From Acanthamoeba sp. SK_2022b (taxonomy: Eukaryota > Discosea > Longamoebia > Acanthamoebidae), in assembly GCA_027943245.1 (NCBI GenBank), contig JANDJZ010000056.1, positions 1 through 64,000 of the forward strand: a stretch of DNA of 64,000 bases, read 5' to 3'. The position numbers were made by a program, and so were the translations under genes. The notes under the pieces are model-generated. The model had not been told where the DNA came from. It saw nothing but the letters and a program-made list of their open reading frames with translations, and ran no database searches. Below are positions 30,372 through 41,844 of this stretch, piece by piece (position 1 is the first letter of the stretch; each line of letters starts with the position of its first letter).

Positions 30372-32208
30372 ATGCAGCCGCCTGTCCCCCAACACACCAC
30401 GACCACCTTCAGCTGGGCCATGAGCACGGGTGCCACTTATTCTTCCCTACACGCACCTCCGCCATCCTCGATTCGGCCAGAGGCCGAGCCCAGGTTTGGT
30501 TCGAGCCTCCCAGTTTACACGAGATTGGGAGACTGACATCCTGCTCCGCACCCCATGGTGAAGGGCTATGATGCAGATGGGCGCGCAGCCCCCGGCCCGC
30601 ACTGTCTACCAACGAGCCCTCAAGCCCAGCCCCTGTGTCTACTTCATCGTACCTCCGCTTCCTGCCGTTGCTGTTGGTACCCTCTTCCATGCGATACCAA
30701 AGGCAGCAGCGAAGGCAGCATCGTTTTGATGTTTTTTATGAGGGGCCTCCGTCTCACCACACCACAGATTCCGCGCAGTTAAGGCAGCTGCGACTACTGC
30801 GCCAGGCTCTAGACGGGGCGGGTGAGGGGGTGTTCATTGCGGCTGGCCTCATCGACGCCAAAGGGACTGCCCTCACCAAGTCCCTCGACGGCACCACCAC
30901 TGTTCGCCTCGAGAAGGTTAAACCTCCCTGCCTCCGGCTTGCCGCGCTGTCGCACAAACGATGTGCCATTGGCCTATTTTTGTGTGTGCTTGTCTGTGTG
31001 CTTGGGTTACATGTGTTTCTATTTTGTGACGCGTCTCTCGTTTCTTGACAGAGCGGGTGGAACGACAACGTTTACACAGCGACGTTCAAGAAGCTAAAGC
31101 TCCTCACCACCTCTCAACAACGTTCGGGCACCAAGTTCTGCCTCCGCTTCACACCCAAGTGCCCGTCGCTCGACCTCGGGCCGCTGGCAGAGATGGCAGT
31201 CCTGACCAATCCGATAGAGGTCTTTTCTCACACGCAGTACCTGGGCTCGGCCTCGGCTCACCCCACCACCAGCGTCATTTCGCGCAAGTATGCCCACAAC
31301 CCGGTAGGGCTACAGCTCAAGGTGATGGAGATGATTCATGTGCGTCGCCCTCTACGAGATCCAATCCAGCCCGTGTGCTGCATTTCCTGGCTGTGCTTTG
31401 TGTGCTTACACAGGAGCAGGCGTGCAAGGAGTTGGGCGGTTCCGAGGAGGTGCTCCACCAGTGCATCACGGCCGTGTTTGGCGGAGCGCAGGCCTGCCCA
31501 GTCCCGGCTACCGTTTTTCGTTCCACGGAGTTACGTAACTCGGGTACCCACGCCGTGCCAAACGTCACGGGCGTGGGTGGGCCTTTAAAGGACAACAGCG
31601 CCCACCGGCTGCCCTTGCCGCTCGATGCTGTCCACACCACCTGGGCGGCCTCGCCTCCGTCGCCATGCCCCGACGCCGCAGCCGCCGTGCACAGCCACCA
31701 GGGGCCACCCTTGTCCTCCCCGCTTCTGCATTCGTCGTCCGACGACTTCCCAATGGCGAATATGGTGCCACCGCCTCACCCCATGACGACGCTGGGCAAG
31801 AGGACTCGCCTGACGCACGACTCGACTGCAACCTGGCAGCAGAACCGATGGTTGTCCACGACCCACCTCCAGTCTGGGCCTTCCCCTCATCTTCAGGCGT
31901 CGCCCTTCCCCTCGGCCGACCGTCTCACGGCAGTACCGCCGCTACTTCCCTCGATCCCTTCCATCTTCCCTTCGCTCCTGTTCTCGTCTCCGCCCAGCCG
32001 ACCGGCAACATCGCCTCCGCAGCCGCGTGAGGAGTTCCTCCCCTCTTCTCTTCACGAGTCATATCCTTCGCCGCTTCGTGGCCTGCTCGCTCTGTTGCGC
32101 GAAAAGGTGGACGACGCCCACCCCCAGCAACCGCTACAGTCGAAGCAAGGAGCGCCAAGCGGGAAGAAGCGTCGAAGCAACGGCACGCGCGAGAGACCAA
32201 AACGCTAA
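30372..32208 (+). CDS. CudA-like transcription factor 3
   Basis: Third CudA-family paralogue and the only one on the plus strand. The ATG at 30372 (MQPPVPQHTTTTFSWAM) starts a short N-terminal exon. The core reads QMGAQPPARTVYQRALKP with VYFIVPPLPA (about 30570-30670), LRQLRLLRQALDGAGEG and SLDGTTTVRLEK (about 30775-30917), then after an intron SGWNDNVYTATFKKLKLLT, LTNPIEVFSHTQYL and GLQLKVMEMIH (31052-31338). ACKELGGSEEVLHQCITAVF starts at about 31420. The tail (to TAA 32206) is Pro/Ser/His-rich with GKKRRSNGTRERPKR, a likely nuclear localisation signal. Its stop lies 94 bp from that of the convergent SET/MYND gene. The conserved core is the evidence; DNA-binding specificity is unknown. Confidence 0.72.
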
Positions 32209-32301
32209 GCCCCCTCCCCCAATCAATCATGCAAAAGCTTGTCAATAGTTTGTCCAAGCCCTGCCTTGTGAGGCCATGTTTCGGATTGGGGAGGCGACTG
32301 A

Positions 32302-32550
32302 TCAAGCGGTGGTCTCGTTGAGGCACCGCGCGCACTGGCAGACGAAGTTGTATTCGAGGAGATCGGCCTGTCGCTCGGCCAGTGGTCGGTCGTTTTCTAT
32401 GTAGCTGTGTGTCAGCTCCTCGCCCTCGGCAATGTCGCGCAGCGCCACCACCACCGCTTCCCGATTGCGTCCGAACTTGACTTGCGTGTTGGGCTCGCAC
32501 GAATGCTGTTTGGGAGGAAGTGCGCTGTCAGTTGCTTGTTGTCCAGTCTA

Positions 32551-32629
<79 letters not shown>

Positions 32630-34453
32630 ATGCAGTTTTGAGCATACGTTCATCATGGCGGCGATGGGGAAGAGCCCGAAACCCTCGAATGGCGGGAAGA
32701 GCTCCACCGGCTTGGTGTCCTCGTCTTCCTCAGGCTCCGTGCCCAATGCTTTGCCCTTGCCCTTGCTGTCTACTTCATCCTCCTCCTCTTCATGATGCTT
32801 CGCTTTCCCCCTTTGATCGTGCGCGTGATGGTGATGGCCAGAATCATTGTCCTCGTCTTCGTCTTCATCAGCGCATTCACCCACGTCGTCTTCATTGTGC
32901 ACCTCCTCAACACGCACGAGCAGCTCCGAGGTGGCGTTCAGCCTTTCCCAAATGGATCGCGTCGCGTGGGCATCGGCGAATGACGGCATCTCTTCGTTGC
33001 CCAGTTCATCGAGAACGGCCTCACGCGGTTCGGCCTCCCTGTACGGGCCAAAAAAAAGCCCACAACGAAACCTGAGCCCGTGCGCTCCCGGCAACTGCCG
33101 ACGAAAGGTTGGGAAAGAGAAGAGGATGGGTGGTGGTGGGGGAGGAGGCTGTGAGCGCACGAGGGAAAGAGGTGGTCGTGGAGGAGCGTGGCGTAGGTCT
33201 GAAGCGGCGAGACGATGCGGATGGCGTTCTGGTTCATCTCGAGGAGCCCCAGGAGATGCGAATAGAAATCAGGAGTGAACAGCTCGGCCAGCGGTCCCTT
33301 GGCTTGACCCGGCGCGTGTGAGTCGCCGCGATTGGCGGGTCCGCTGCATTGGGCAAAGAAGAGAGGGCGTCGCTGGCGAACGCATGAAGGAGTACCTTCG
33401 GTGGAGAAGGGTGAGGGAGGGAGGAATAGGGCCATGGCCAGCGAGGTGTAGGACTCGTCAAGCAGCTGCTGCAGCATCTCTGGCGAGAAATCATCGTCGT
33501 CATCGTCGTCGCCGTAGTCGTCACCGTGGTCTTGTTCGGCCGCCTTCCGCGAGTGGCGGGCGGCAGTGATGACCTCGAGCCAAGGCCGATGACAAAACGA
33601 GTCCATGAAGCGACGCGCGTAGCCCAGATCCACGCCGCCGGTGGCGCCTGTGCCAACGGCCCACATGTCAGAGGCCAGAGAGTGGGAGAAGGAACGAAAA
33701 GGTGAGGTGTGCGTGCATACGGATGACGTTGAAGATGCGGACGACGACGTGGGCGGCCAGGAGGAAGAGCTCGTTGTGCTCGACGGCGTGCTTTTTGAAC
33801 ACGACGAGCGGATGCAGCTCAGAGTCCACGCGACCCACGCAGAGGGCCTCGTGATGAGCCGCGTAGGCCTCGTCCCTGCAGCTCTCACTACAGTACATCT
33901 TTGGGGGGGGGCAGCCGTCAGCGACAGCCCAGGGGAGAGACCACAAATGGAGGGAGGGACGGCCACCTCTCCACAGGCGTGCCAACACTCGACGACTTGG
34001 GTCCGGAGGAGAACGCCTTCCGGCAGAGGCGCTACTTCGTCCTCGTCCTCCTCCTCTCTGACAAGACGCGGGAGGACAGAGCGCGGTTGGAAGAAGGTGC
34101 AGAATGAAGAAGAGAGGAATGGCTACTGCTGCTACGCACCCGAGAACCGCTTCGATTTGCCTTCGATGCCATTTAATTTGGGCCTCTAGCGATTGAAGGA
34201 AGGTGAAGCAGTTGCTGCACGTCCAGGCCCTGTGCCTATTCGACACATCTTGCACCGCAACAAAGGGCAGTTCCTTCATTACCGCGGCACCGGCGGGGGA
34301 GCATCGTAGCGAGAAGGCTCCACGGCCTCTGTCCTCATCCTTAAGTGAATCTTTGGGAGCAGTAGGGTCAACGAGGCGGATCTCCACACCCTCCGGCAAT
34401 TCACTGGCCACAACAGGAAGCAGAGGCGAAAGGGTGGCATCTGCCGCAGCCAT
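32302..34453 (-). CDS. SET and MYND domain protein (SMYD-like lysine methyltransferase)
   Basis: Predicted S-adenosylmethionine-dependent protein lysine methyltransferase. The start is ATG 34453 (MAAADATLSPLL). GRGAFSLRCSPAGAAVMKE starts a split SET domain. A MYND-type zinc finger follows, with WTCSNCFTFLQSLE before an intron and MYCSESCRDEAYAAHHEALC after it. A helical region holds FYSHLLGLLEMNQNAIRI. The C-terminal SET half has NHSCEPNTQVKFG, VALRDIAEGEELTHSYI and the post-SET cysteines in FVCQCARC, ending at TGA 32304-32302. A long acidic/His insertion (Asp/Glu runs, HHHHAH, Lys/Glu tract; about 32740-32920) sits just before NHSC, and one intron contains a (TG)34 tract. Substrate unknown. 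Confidence 0.87.
32551..32620. repeat. (TG)n microsatellite inside an intron
   Basis: About 34 TG units followed by CG alternation (gcgcgcgc). It lies in the intron just upstream of the NHSC-encoding exon of the SET/MYND gene, read on the minus strand as (CA)n. Confidence 0.95.
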
Positions 34454-34610
34454 ATTGATGGTCAATTTTGTGTTTCTTTTCTTCCGTTTCTTGTTTTGGT
34501 TCCCGCCCAATTGCGAGGTAAATCCTACGGTGAAGGCGATTTAATCTCTTTACATCTCGGCAACACTCGAGGGACAACACAAAGCCGCTAGCCTGCTCGG
34601 CGTGCGCTTT

Positions 34611-35033
34611 TCAGGAGCGCATCCTGACGACGCTGTCGGTCTCCTCGCCCTGGAAGAGAAATAAAGTGAAATGCTGCACAGCGCAACGACAACGAGCAAT
34701 AAGAAGCAGTCACCTCAGGAGGGACGTAGGCCTTCCACTTCTCTAGCCTCTTAATGTACTCCTAATATATCAATGAATCAATGAGATGTGGAGGGCGAGA
34801 AAAGGCAGGAGAACAGCCTCAGCGCATACCTCAGCCAGAGGGCGGCACTTCTTGCGATAATTCACACCCTCCCTGAAGTAGCAGTGGGACAGCTGGGTCT
34901 GCAGTTCGGCCATTTCCTCGGTCGCGACCATGTGCTCAATCACGCGCTGCCTGATCGCCATCTGATAGGCCACGGGATCCTCCGTATTGAAGTCAGCATC
35001 GTTGAAATCGGGCACGCTTCGTCCGCTCGACAT
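34611..35033 (-). CDS. NDUFB10: NADH:ubiquinone oxidoreductase subunit NDUFB10-like
   Basis: Accessory subunit of mitochondrial complex I. Exons 35033-34830, about 34761-34713 and about 34650-34611 encode roughly 97 residues. MSSGRSVPDFNDADF is followed by DPVAYQMAIRQRVIEHM and a coiled segment. The signature CYFREGVNYRKKCRPLAEEY resembles the plant 10.5 kDa subunit (CYRVEGVNHYQKCRHL), and the protein ends with KWKAYVPPEGEETDSVVRM. It is much shorter than the animal protein but matches the plant length. The two cysteines flanking the REGVNY helix fit the CHC-type pattern of intermembrane-space subunits. Confidence 0.85.
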
Positions 35034-35136
35034 CCTCTCCAATAATTGAGTAAAATGCAAGTCTCTGGTCTTTCTGAATTTCTTGACCATTTCTTTTTGC
35101 ACTCGCGGCGAAAAAGGACAAAAGAAATGGGAAATG

Positions 35137-36762
35137 CTACTTTGCGCGGGCGCGGGCCTGTGTGAGGGCGCAGGCGATGGGTTCCTCCATGTCTCTGTGC
35201 TTGAAGAAGCGTGCCCAGTCTATGAGCGTATCTCCATCCTTGTCCAATACGTCGCAACGGGCGCCGTACGCGACCAGCAACCAGAAGAGGTCATGGCTGC
35301 CTGCACGCCGCCATTTGTGGTGAGGCCAAGCGGGCGAGGCAAGGGGACGGCGGGAGAGTCGAGGCACCGTTTGCTACGGCGTTGTGGAGAGGAGTGACCC
35401 TCTCCCTGTCGCATGCATTGGCCGCGGCCCCGTGCTTGAGGAGATAGGCGGCGGTGTCGGCCTTTCGGGCGTAGACGGCCAAGTGCAGCGGCGTCGTGCC
35501 AAAGTGGTTCACAGCGTTGACCATCTCCTTGTCAAATTCGAGCAGGGCCTGTACGACGTCACTGAAACGTGTGCGACGCGTGTTGAGGCGGCAAAACAGT
35601 CGAAGAAAGTGGCAAAACAGGGAGGTAGGGCAGGCGTAGGCACGTGTGGCCGTTGACGGCGGCAATGTGGATCGCTCTATTGGCATCCGAGGCCTGTTGG
35701 TCTGCCTTCACCATGACCGGGATGAGCGCTCGAACGACGTGCGCATGCCCCGCTTCGGCAGCCCTATCGTTCAGAAAGGATGTTGGCACGATGAGGCCGT
35801 GTCGAGAACGAAGCTCGCATTGCAAGCGCAGGAGGTTGGTTGGGTGTACCGCGACAGCATTTCTCGCTGGACCTGTTCATCCGGCCACAGCTTGCGCTGG
35901 TGGAGCCCCATCTGTATGTAGGCCAAATGGCCGTGCGAGGCTAAGCGTAGAAAGAACGAAGAAAAAAAGTGAGCCACCACGCAATTAGGAGGAGGGCGCT
36001 GCGTACCGGCCCAGTACAGCCTGTTACCGATCCGTCTTCGAGAACCAGTAGCCTGCATTTGCTTGACGCTGTTGAGCATCAGCGTTCGCCAACACATCTC
36101 GCCATCATCGGCGGGCAGCAGTGGGCCGCCAAAGTGCCTCGCGTAGAGCCTTTTCCACATGACTGTCGTGCACGGTGAGTGCAAGTTCGGTTGTGTAGAG
36201 TGAGGGCCCGGCGTACGCTGATCGGCAAGGATGACATCGAGAAGCTCACAGCAGGTCGCGGCCAAAGAAAAGATCTGCAAATGGCGCCACCGCTTGTTTG
36301 TGAGGTAGGCAGGAGGGCGAAACAGCAGCCGCGGTTTTAGCGTACCTCTTCGGTCGAAAGAAACGACACAATGTGCATCAAGCACTCGAGCGGGATGAGA
36401 CCGAGCGAGCTTTCAGACAGCGCAGCTTCGTGCATGCTGTTAGTCGTCTGACCCATGGGTTCCTCCTCTGCTGAACAAGCTATCGCTTCCTTCACCTTAA
36501 CCATTGCTCCCCTGCATAGCGGCAGCCTCTGTTTGCGCAGAAGTGCCAGCGCCGCCTCCTCGCTCATCTCAAACGAATGAAGTAAAATTGCACAGATTAT
36601 CTCAGCTCTTGTTGTCAATCGCTCGCTCAATCCGAGTCGCTGTCGAATCAGAGCGAGCGTTCCTCCCCTGTACGCAAACATTTGCTCTGGCCCCATCATC
36701 CCTCGTTTCTTCTTGGGGCAGGGCATCTGGCAGCCGATCTTCGGAGCATCCTTCGACATCAT
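35137..36762 (-). CDS. F-box and ankyrin-repeat protein
   Basis: Likely substrate adaptor of an SCF ubiquitin ligase. The start is ATG 36762 (MMSKDAPKIGC). An unassigned helical N-terminal region includes MFAYRGGTLALIRQRLGLS and RAEIICAILLHSFEMSEE. An F-box follows: LGLIPLECLMHIVSFLSTEE, then after an intron IFSLAATCCELLDVILADQ and MWKRLYARHFGGP. Later exons encode ankyrin-type repeats: GHLAYIQMGLHQ, DRAAEAGHAHVVRALIPVM, NRAIHIAAVNGH, FGTTPLHLAVYARKADTAAY with LLKHGAAANA, VTPLHNAVANG and VLDKDGDTLIDWARF. The stop is TAG 35139-35137. Several exon borders are approximate. Target unknown. Confidence 0.85.
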
Positions 36763-37567
36763 CCCTCCTTGTGCGAAGCAATGCGGATTAGTGCGCAAGT
36801 AGTGTCTGCCATACCACGCTGTTGCGGCTCCATCTTGCCTGCGTTTCTGTTTTCCCTCGCTTTCGTGTCCGGTTTTTGCTCCTTTTTTATTCTCTGTGGC
36901 GGGAAGTGGCGTGCGTAGTGGTGGGATACAGGACAGTATGCAAGACTGGTAGACACTGGGAATTGTGCTCCATTCAGATCACTGCTCCCAGACACCACCA
37001 AGATCTGAGAAAAGCTGCACAGAATTCTGAACAAGAGGGGAATGGGGGACAATTTGGGGGGGTCAGTAGGGGGATGTATGGTGTGCCATTTTTCCTTTTC
37101 TACGGAGGTGGATGAGAGGGTGGCCCAAGGAAGATGGCCAGTGAAGAGGGGATATCATGTGCTGTAGACTCTACACTGATGATGAGAAGGTCAAGAAGGT
37201 GGAGGTGTGACACCATAATTGTTGACAAAGTTAGAAATTTGCAAGTCATGGGTGTAGGTGTAGGTGGGTATTTATCATTAGCAATTCTATTGTCCTCATG
37301 GAGGAGGTGAAGTTTGTCACTCTTTGCAGGGACCACTGGGCATCCATGTAGAATGATGCCAGCAAGATGAGCAGCATGTGAACAAGGCCACCAATTGGTT
37401 GGTTTGCAGAGAGGGCAGAGCACAGCACCTGGCAAGGAGGGGTGAGTGGGGTGTGGTGAAGGCAAGAGAGGGTGCAGGGGGATTTTCATACCTTTGAGGA
37501 GACAAGAGGGATTTGTTTGGGGGGGGGGGGCTGCCACAGCAAGGGCTGCTGCTTCTCCCTGATCAGG

Positions 37568-37668
37568 CTGACTGGGTGGGAGGGCACCTGTGCCTGACTT
37601 GGGGAGGGAGCACACTCACAGTATATATCTCAAAAGACTGACTAGGTGGGAGGGCACCTGTGCCTTGA
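37568..37668 (+). repeat. Short direct repeat pair
   Basis: The motif gactgggtgggagggcacct gtgcct at about 37569 recurs at about 37640 as gactaggtgggagggcacct gtgcct, about 70 bp apart. The pair may mark a small duplication or an element edge. Confidence 0.6.
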
Positions 37669-38339
37669 GCTGTTTGAGTGTCTCTTTAGAAATAAAAAAG
37701 AGAGAAAAAGGTAGAGTTGGTCCCCTCCCCTGCTTTATAGTTATAATTGGCAAGTGTGGACCAACCACACTGTTGTCAGAGAAATTTCAAATATAAGAAG
37801 ACAGAATAGGGTTTTTTCTGCTAAGGAGAGGGGAAGGTGTGGGATGGCTTGGTGATCCTTCCACCGTCCCACCAAAATCATCCTGTCAGGCCAGCTGGCC
37901 AGTAGCCTGAGCTCATGCAGGATTTTTTGTAAAATTGTCTATTTTATTGACACAAGAGGCAAAGCAAGCACATTCACAATACAGCCAGGGTCAGCTTGGT
38001 TGATGGCTTGCAGCTGGCCACATTGGTTCTTGAGGGTCTGGCGCCTTGTGGCCACCGCCTATCCAAGTGGTCAGAAAACTCCTGGCATCCTGATGCCTAC
38101 AGCGTCAGGACAACATGCCAAGTCTATTACACTGGGCATGCCAGTCTGTGCCAACAAGAGCAGAAGAACACACTGCCCCAGCAAGACACAAAAAACCATG
38201 ACCTGTATGTTTCTCTGTCTCATCACTTGCTTCTTTAAAGGGCTCTTGGGGCCTGGGGGTTTGTGGTGATGATGTTGATGGTGTTGACAATGGTGGGGAG
38301 CAGGGCTTGATGGAAGTTGCAGGGCAGGAGAGAGCAGTG

Positions 38340-38660
38340 CCAAGGTGGCTGGTGGTTAGGATGCTACTCAGCAAAAGCGCACTCAAGACCAAGCTTGCCA
38401 ACTTGGAGCAGGAGATCCACCACACCAATCATGACCTGGCCAGGGTGAAGGTGGAACAGCTGGAGGAGGAGGAAGCTCAGGCAGAGGTGAGTGCAGAGGC
38501 ATGTATGGCACTGGTGACCCAGTTTGAACACTTGGTCAGCACAGTGCAGATATTCACCAGCTTCTCACACATGCAGTGGAAAGTTGTGCAGGAGGAGAAG
38601 TCCTGTGCAACCAGGCTTGCAGACCTTGAGCATGAAGCCTGGATGCCACCTATGTGAAGG
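38340..38660 (+). pseudogene. Coiled-coil coding remnant
   Basis: An open frame (38307-38657) with heptad-like sequence: KTKLANLEQEIHHTNHDLA, VKVEQLEEEEAQAE, VVQEEKSCATRLADLEHEA. No start context, homologous domain or continuation is identified, and it lies inside the CpG-poor block. It is probably part of a decayed element rather than a host gene. Confidence 0.3.
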
Positions 38661-39773
38661 TGGGTTGAGAAACTGTTGGACAGTGTGATTGGGGCAGCGA
38701 AGAGCAATTTGGCCCAGAAGTATGGCAACCTGCTACAGCACAAGTTGGCAGTGCTTGGAGGTATGATCAGAGCTTGAACAGGAAAGCTTGCACATAGGTT
38801 CTGAAGAAGGTGGGTGCAAAGGCTGTTCCTGGCATTGTGTATGTGTATGGGGTGATATTGTCAGCTTTGCATACATGGTGAAAAGTAATACATGGAAGAT
38901 GTATTGGGCAGCAGCATACCGTGGTCAGAGTGGAAGACGTTTGAAGTTGTACACTTAAACAAAGTTGGGATTGCAGAGGAGTGGTGTTCTGGCTAGAGGA
39001 AATTGGATCTAAAGCACCAATCCATTTTGCACTGTAAGTTGCATTGCTGAAAAAGAGAAGGCTATCCACAGTTTCAGGATCTTGATGATATCCTGACCAG
39101 TCGATGTTGAAAGTGTAGGACTTGTACAGGCGCCCTATAAAGATGACATATAGAGCTGGAAGTAACATCACATACCTAAAGAATATATGGAGGGTTAGAT
39201 GGTCACATACACATACACAATATAATGATAGGTGAAAACTTTACATAAAACAAAGCTGACAATATCACTGCACAATGATGACACACCATTTTGTTGAACT
39301 CCTCCTTCAGCTTGGGGCACACATTCAGTAAAGTGCCCAAGACCATTCATAGAAGCTGCCACTGGCTGTGCTGATGCGTGAGCAGAGAGATCAGCCCACC
39401 CATCTCAATGGGATTTGTCATTACCACGCCATAGGTGTCTGCACACCAGTAATGATAAGTTTAATAGAACATAAGGATGAGGCATGGGCACATACCACGC
39501 CAATTGAAGGTGGTCAGGCCATCAGCTGGTTTAGCCTTGTTGTGTCCCAAAGGCAGGGTGTAAGGTCAGCCAATACATCACAGATCACAACATCAAGCCA
39601 ATGTTGTGAGGGTAACACATTTAAGTAGTTGTCTCATCTTGTCACACAGATCAGTCACAGGCTGGCTCAAATTCCATATGAGGCAAGTAGCCTGGCATCA
39701 CTGTCACTCACTCCTTTGTTAAAATGGTAAGAGATCCTAATAGGGTAACAACCAGGGGCATATGTCAGCAATA

Positions 39774-40303
39774 TCACATAACCAGAAATTTCTGGCCAGG
39801 ATATGCTGTGCAGGCAGCATCCATGCAATGGTTGCCATTGATGACCAGATACTCCGGCTTTCCATCATTGAGCATGCATTCCTCCTTGCAAAGTGGCTGC
39901 ACCAAGAGCTTGTCCATGGTTAGAACGCCATTTCGTTGAAGGACTTGATCAGCACTTGCCATCCCTGTGCTGTAACAGGATGAAGGGACCTAGCCTTGGT
40001 CATGTGCCCAATGTCAATCAGTTCTGCATTCAACTGGATGTGCTTTTCAAGGAGTTCACTGTAACGACACAGAAGATTTTCCTTTGGAATGTGACTAAGC
40101 TCCTCATCTATTGGCTGAGAGTAAAGTATTATTAGCTGTGAAATGTACCAAAACAACTCACTAGTGACTGTGTACATGTATGTGATGGATAGGTGTACAC
40201 AATAACATGAAGAGGGCTGAATCCTCAGCACTTCCCTCTTGTAAGGGTTCCTCAACCTCACTGGCACCTGAAGTCTGTGTTCAGACAATATGGTTAGCAC
40301 CAT
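39774..40303 (-). pseudogene. Frameshifted ParB-like (possible) coding remnant
   Basis: Two overlapping minus-strand frames (40303-39920 and 39962-39774) read as one protein only if a shift near 39925-39940 is bridged. Fragments include HIPKENLLCRYSELLEKHIQ, HPVTAQGWQVLIKSFNEMAF and then, in the other frame, LTMDKLLVQPL and PEYLVINGNHCMDAAC. The last piece resembles the ING/DGNHR-A motif of ParB/sulfiredoxin-like domains, but with Cys replacing the usual Arg. The family assignment is tentative; the frameshift and location argue for a decayed copy. Confidence 0.3.
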
Positions 40304-40942
40304 GTCAGTTTAATGTAGTATTGAATGTGGTGTACCTGTAACTCATCTTATGGTTGACATGGTACATCTGGCTTATACGTGGCTGGTGATCCATAAAATA
40401 CATTTGGCTTATAAGTGGCCTCAACCATTGGTGTGACGCTGCCTGTGACATGCTGAGATTTTATATCCTGCAAGCTTGTATAATGGCAGTGTTAAACATG
40501 CCCAGGCAGAGTCTGCCGCAGCATCGCTTGTTCAAGATCAGTGGCATAATTTGCTCTACTGCATTGGGCACTGTTTGTGCTGGGGTCTTGTTGGTGGTGT
40601 CTTCTGGTTATAGCAGGGGTAAATTGATTCATTGTCATTGCTGAGCATCCCAACTGGTCACAGAACAGCCAATGACAAAACCAATGTGGACCATGTATGC
40701 ATACACAATGGAATGGCATCATCAAAATGTGAGCAAAATTGGTGGAAGAGAAGAAATGATTTAAATCAAAAACCAAGGTACTGCATGCACATGATTACCT
40801 ATCAGACGCCTGCATGGGGCTTGTGAGTGGTGTACACTTGAGAAAGCAGAGAAAAGATACTGCTGAAGCAGTGGAATGAGGATTTGCACTCTCACTTAGT
40901 GGATGGCAACATGGGACGGTCTGTGAATGGCAATGGTGCTGG

Positions 40943-41200
40943 GAAATGTTGGGAGTGAAGAAGGCCAATGATGATTAAATGTAGACTAATCCAAAACCCA
41001 CAGCCAGAAGCATTTGCAAACTTGGGGTTTGTCTACATTTTGTGATGCAAATTTATAACCAGAAAAATGGCAACAAAAAGCTGGCGCAGCTGGAGCAGCT
41101 GGAGCCCAAGACCAGTGTGGCCAGCGAGAGGGCAGGAGTTGTGGTGGCCATGGTGAGACTGTGGTGTGTGAGAGAGGTTGAGGCTGCAAGGCCATGTGAT
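40943..41200 (+). repeat. Large inverted repeat, left arm
   Basis: Starts ggaaatgttgggagtgaaga and includes aaggccaatgatgattaaatg, ccagaagcatttgcaaac and aaaatggcaacaaaaagctgg. The reverse complement of about 41845-42090 aligns along the whole arm with small indels. Confidence 0.8.
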
Positions 41201-41465
41201 GTGGCTGTGTGGGAGCACAAAAGGGCAGACATGGTGAGGCTGTGTGTGTAGGAGAGAGGAGAGTAAAGGTGAGAGCTGTGGCTGTGATGTGTGTGAGTGA
41301 GAGTGAGGCTGTGATGGTGTGTGGGAGCGTGAGAGGGTGAAGCTGAGGTGTGAGGGCAAGGGCTCCACCATCAGGTCTATGGTGTGGCAAAGTCGCTCAT
41401 TCTTGAGGTAGTGGAGCAGTGTGGTGCATGTAATCTTGAGTAGGTCTGTGAGCTCCTATCTGATG

Positions 41466-41828
41466 TCATGCTCTTCTTTGACCTACACACTGTGAGCTGC
41501 AAGCTGGTAAAGAGTAAGATGGAGAAGCATGAACCTTGTCTGGCCAGTCTTGAAGCCATTGATCTTGCACTAGTGCACACTCTTTTTGTTTTGCCTCCAT
41601 TTGCTCCCAAATCTCACACTTGTTCTCCACAGATGCCAAGGTGTGCAACATCTCATGCTGCTCCACCTCCTCAATGATCTTCTTCACATCTTCAATCTGC
41701 CTGCATTTCAGCTCTTTTTTTTGAGTCCAGGCCACATGGTGGCACTTAAGCTCCATTGTGGAGAGGCCTGCAGGAGGAGAAAAAACTCCTTTCTTGGGGG
41801 TGAGCATTGGATGGTCTTGCCCTCTCAT
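41466..41828 (-). pseudogene. Coiled-coil coding remnant between inverted-repeat arms
   Basis: A minus-strand open frame with LKCHHVAWTQKKELKCRQIE, DVKKIIEEVEQHEMLHTLA and VENKCEIWEQMEAKQKECA: strongly charged, heptad-like, and with no known domain. It lies in the spacer between the two inverted-repeat arms, so it may be the cargo of a small element. No intact start or partner exon is seen. Confidence 0.3.
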
Positions 41829-41844
41829 GTGCCATCATTGTCTC

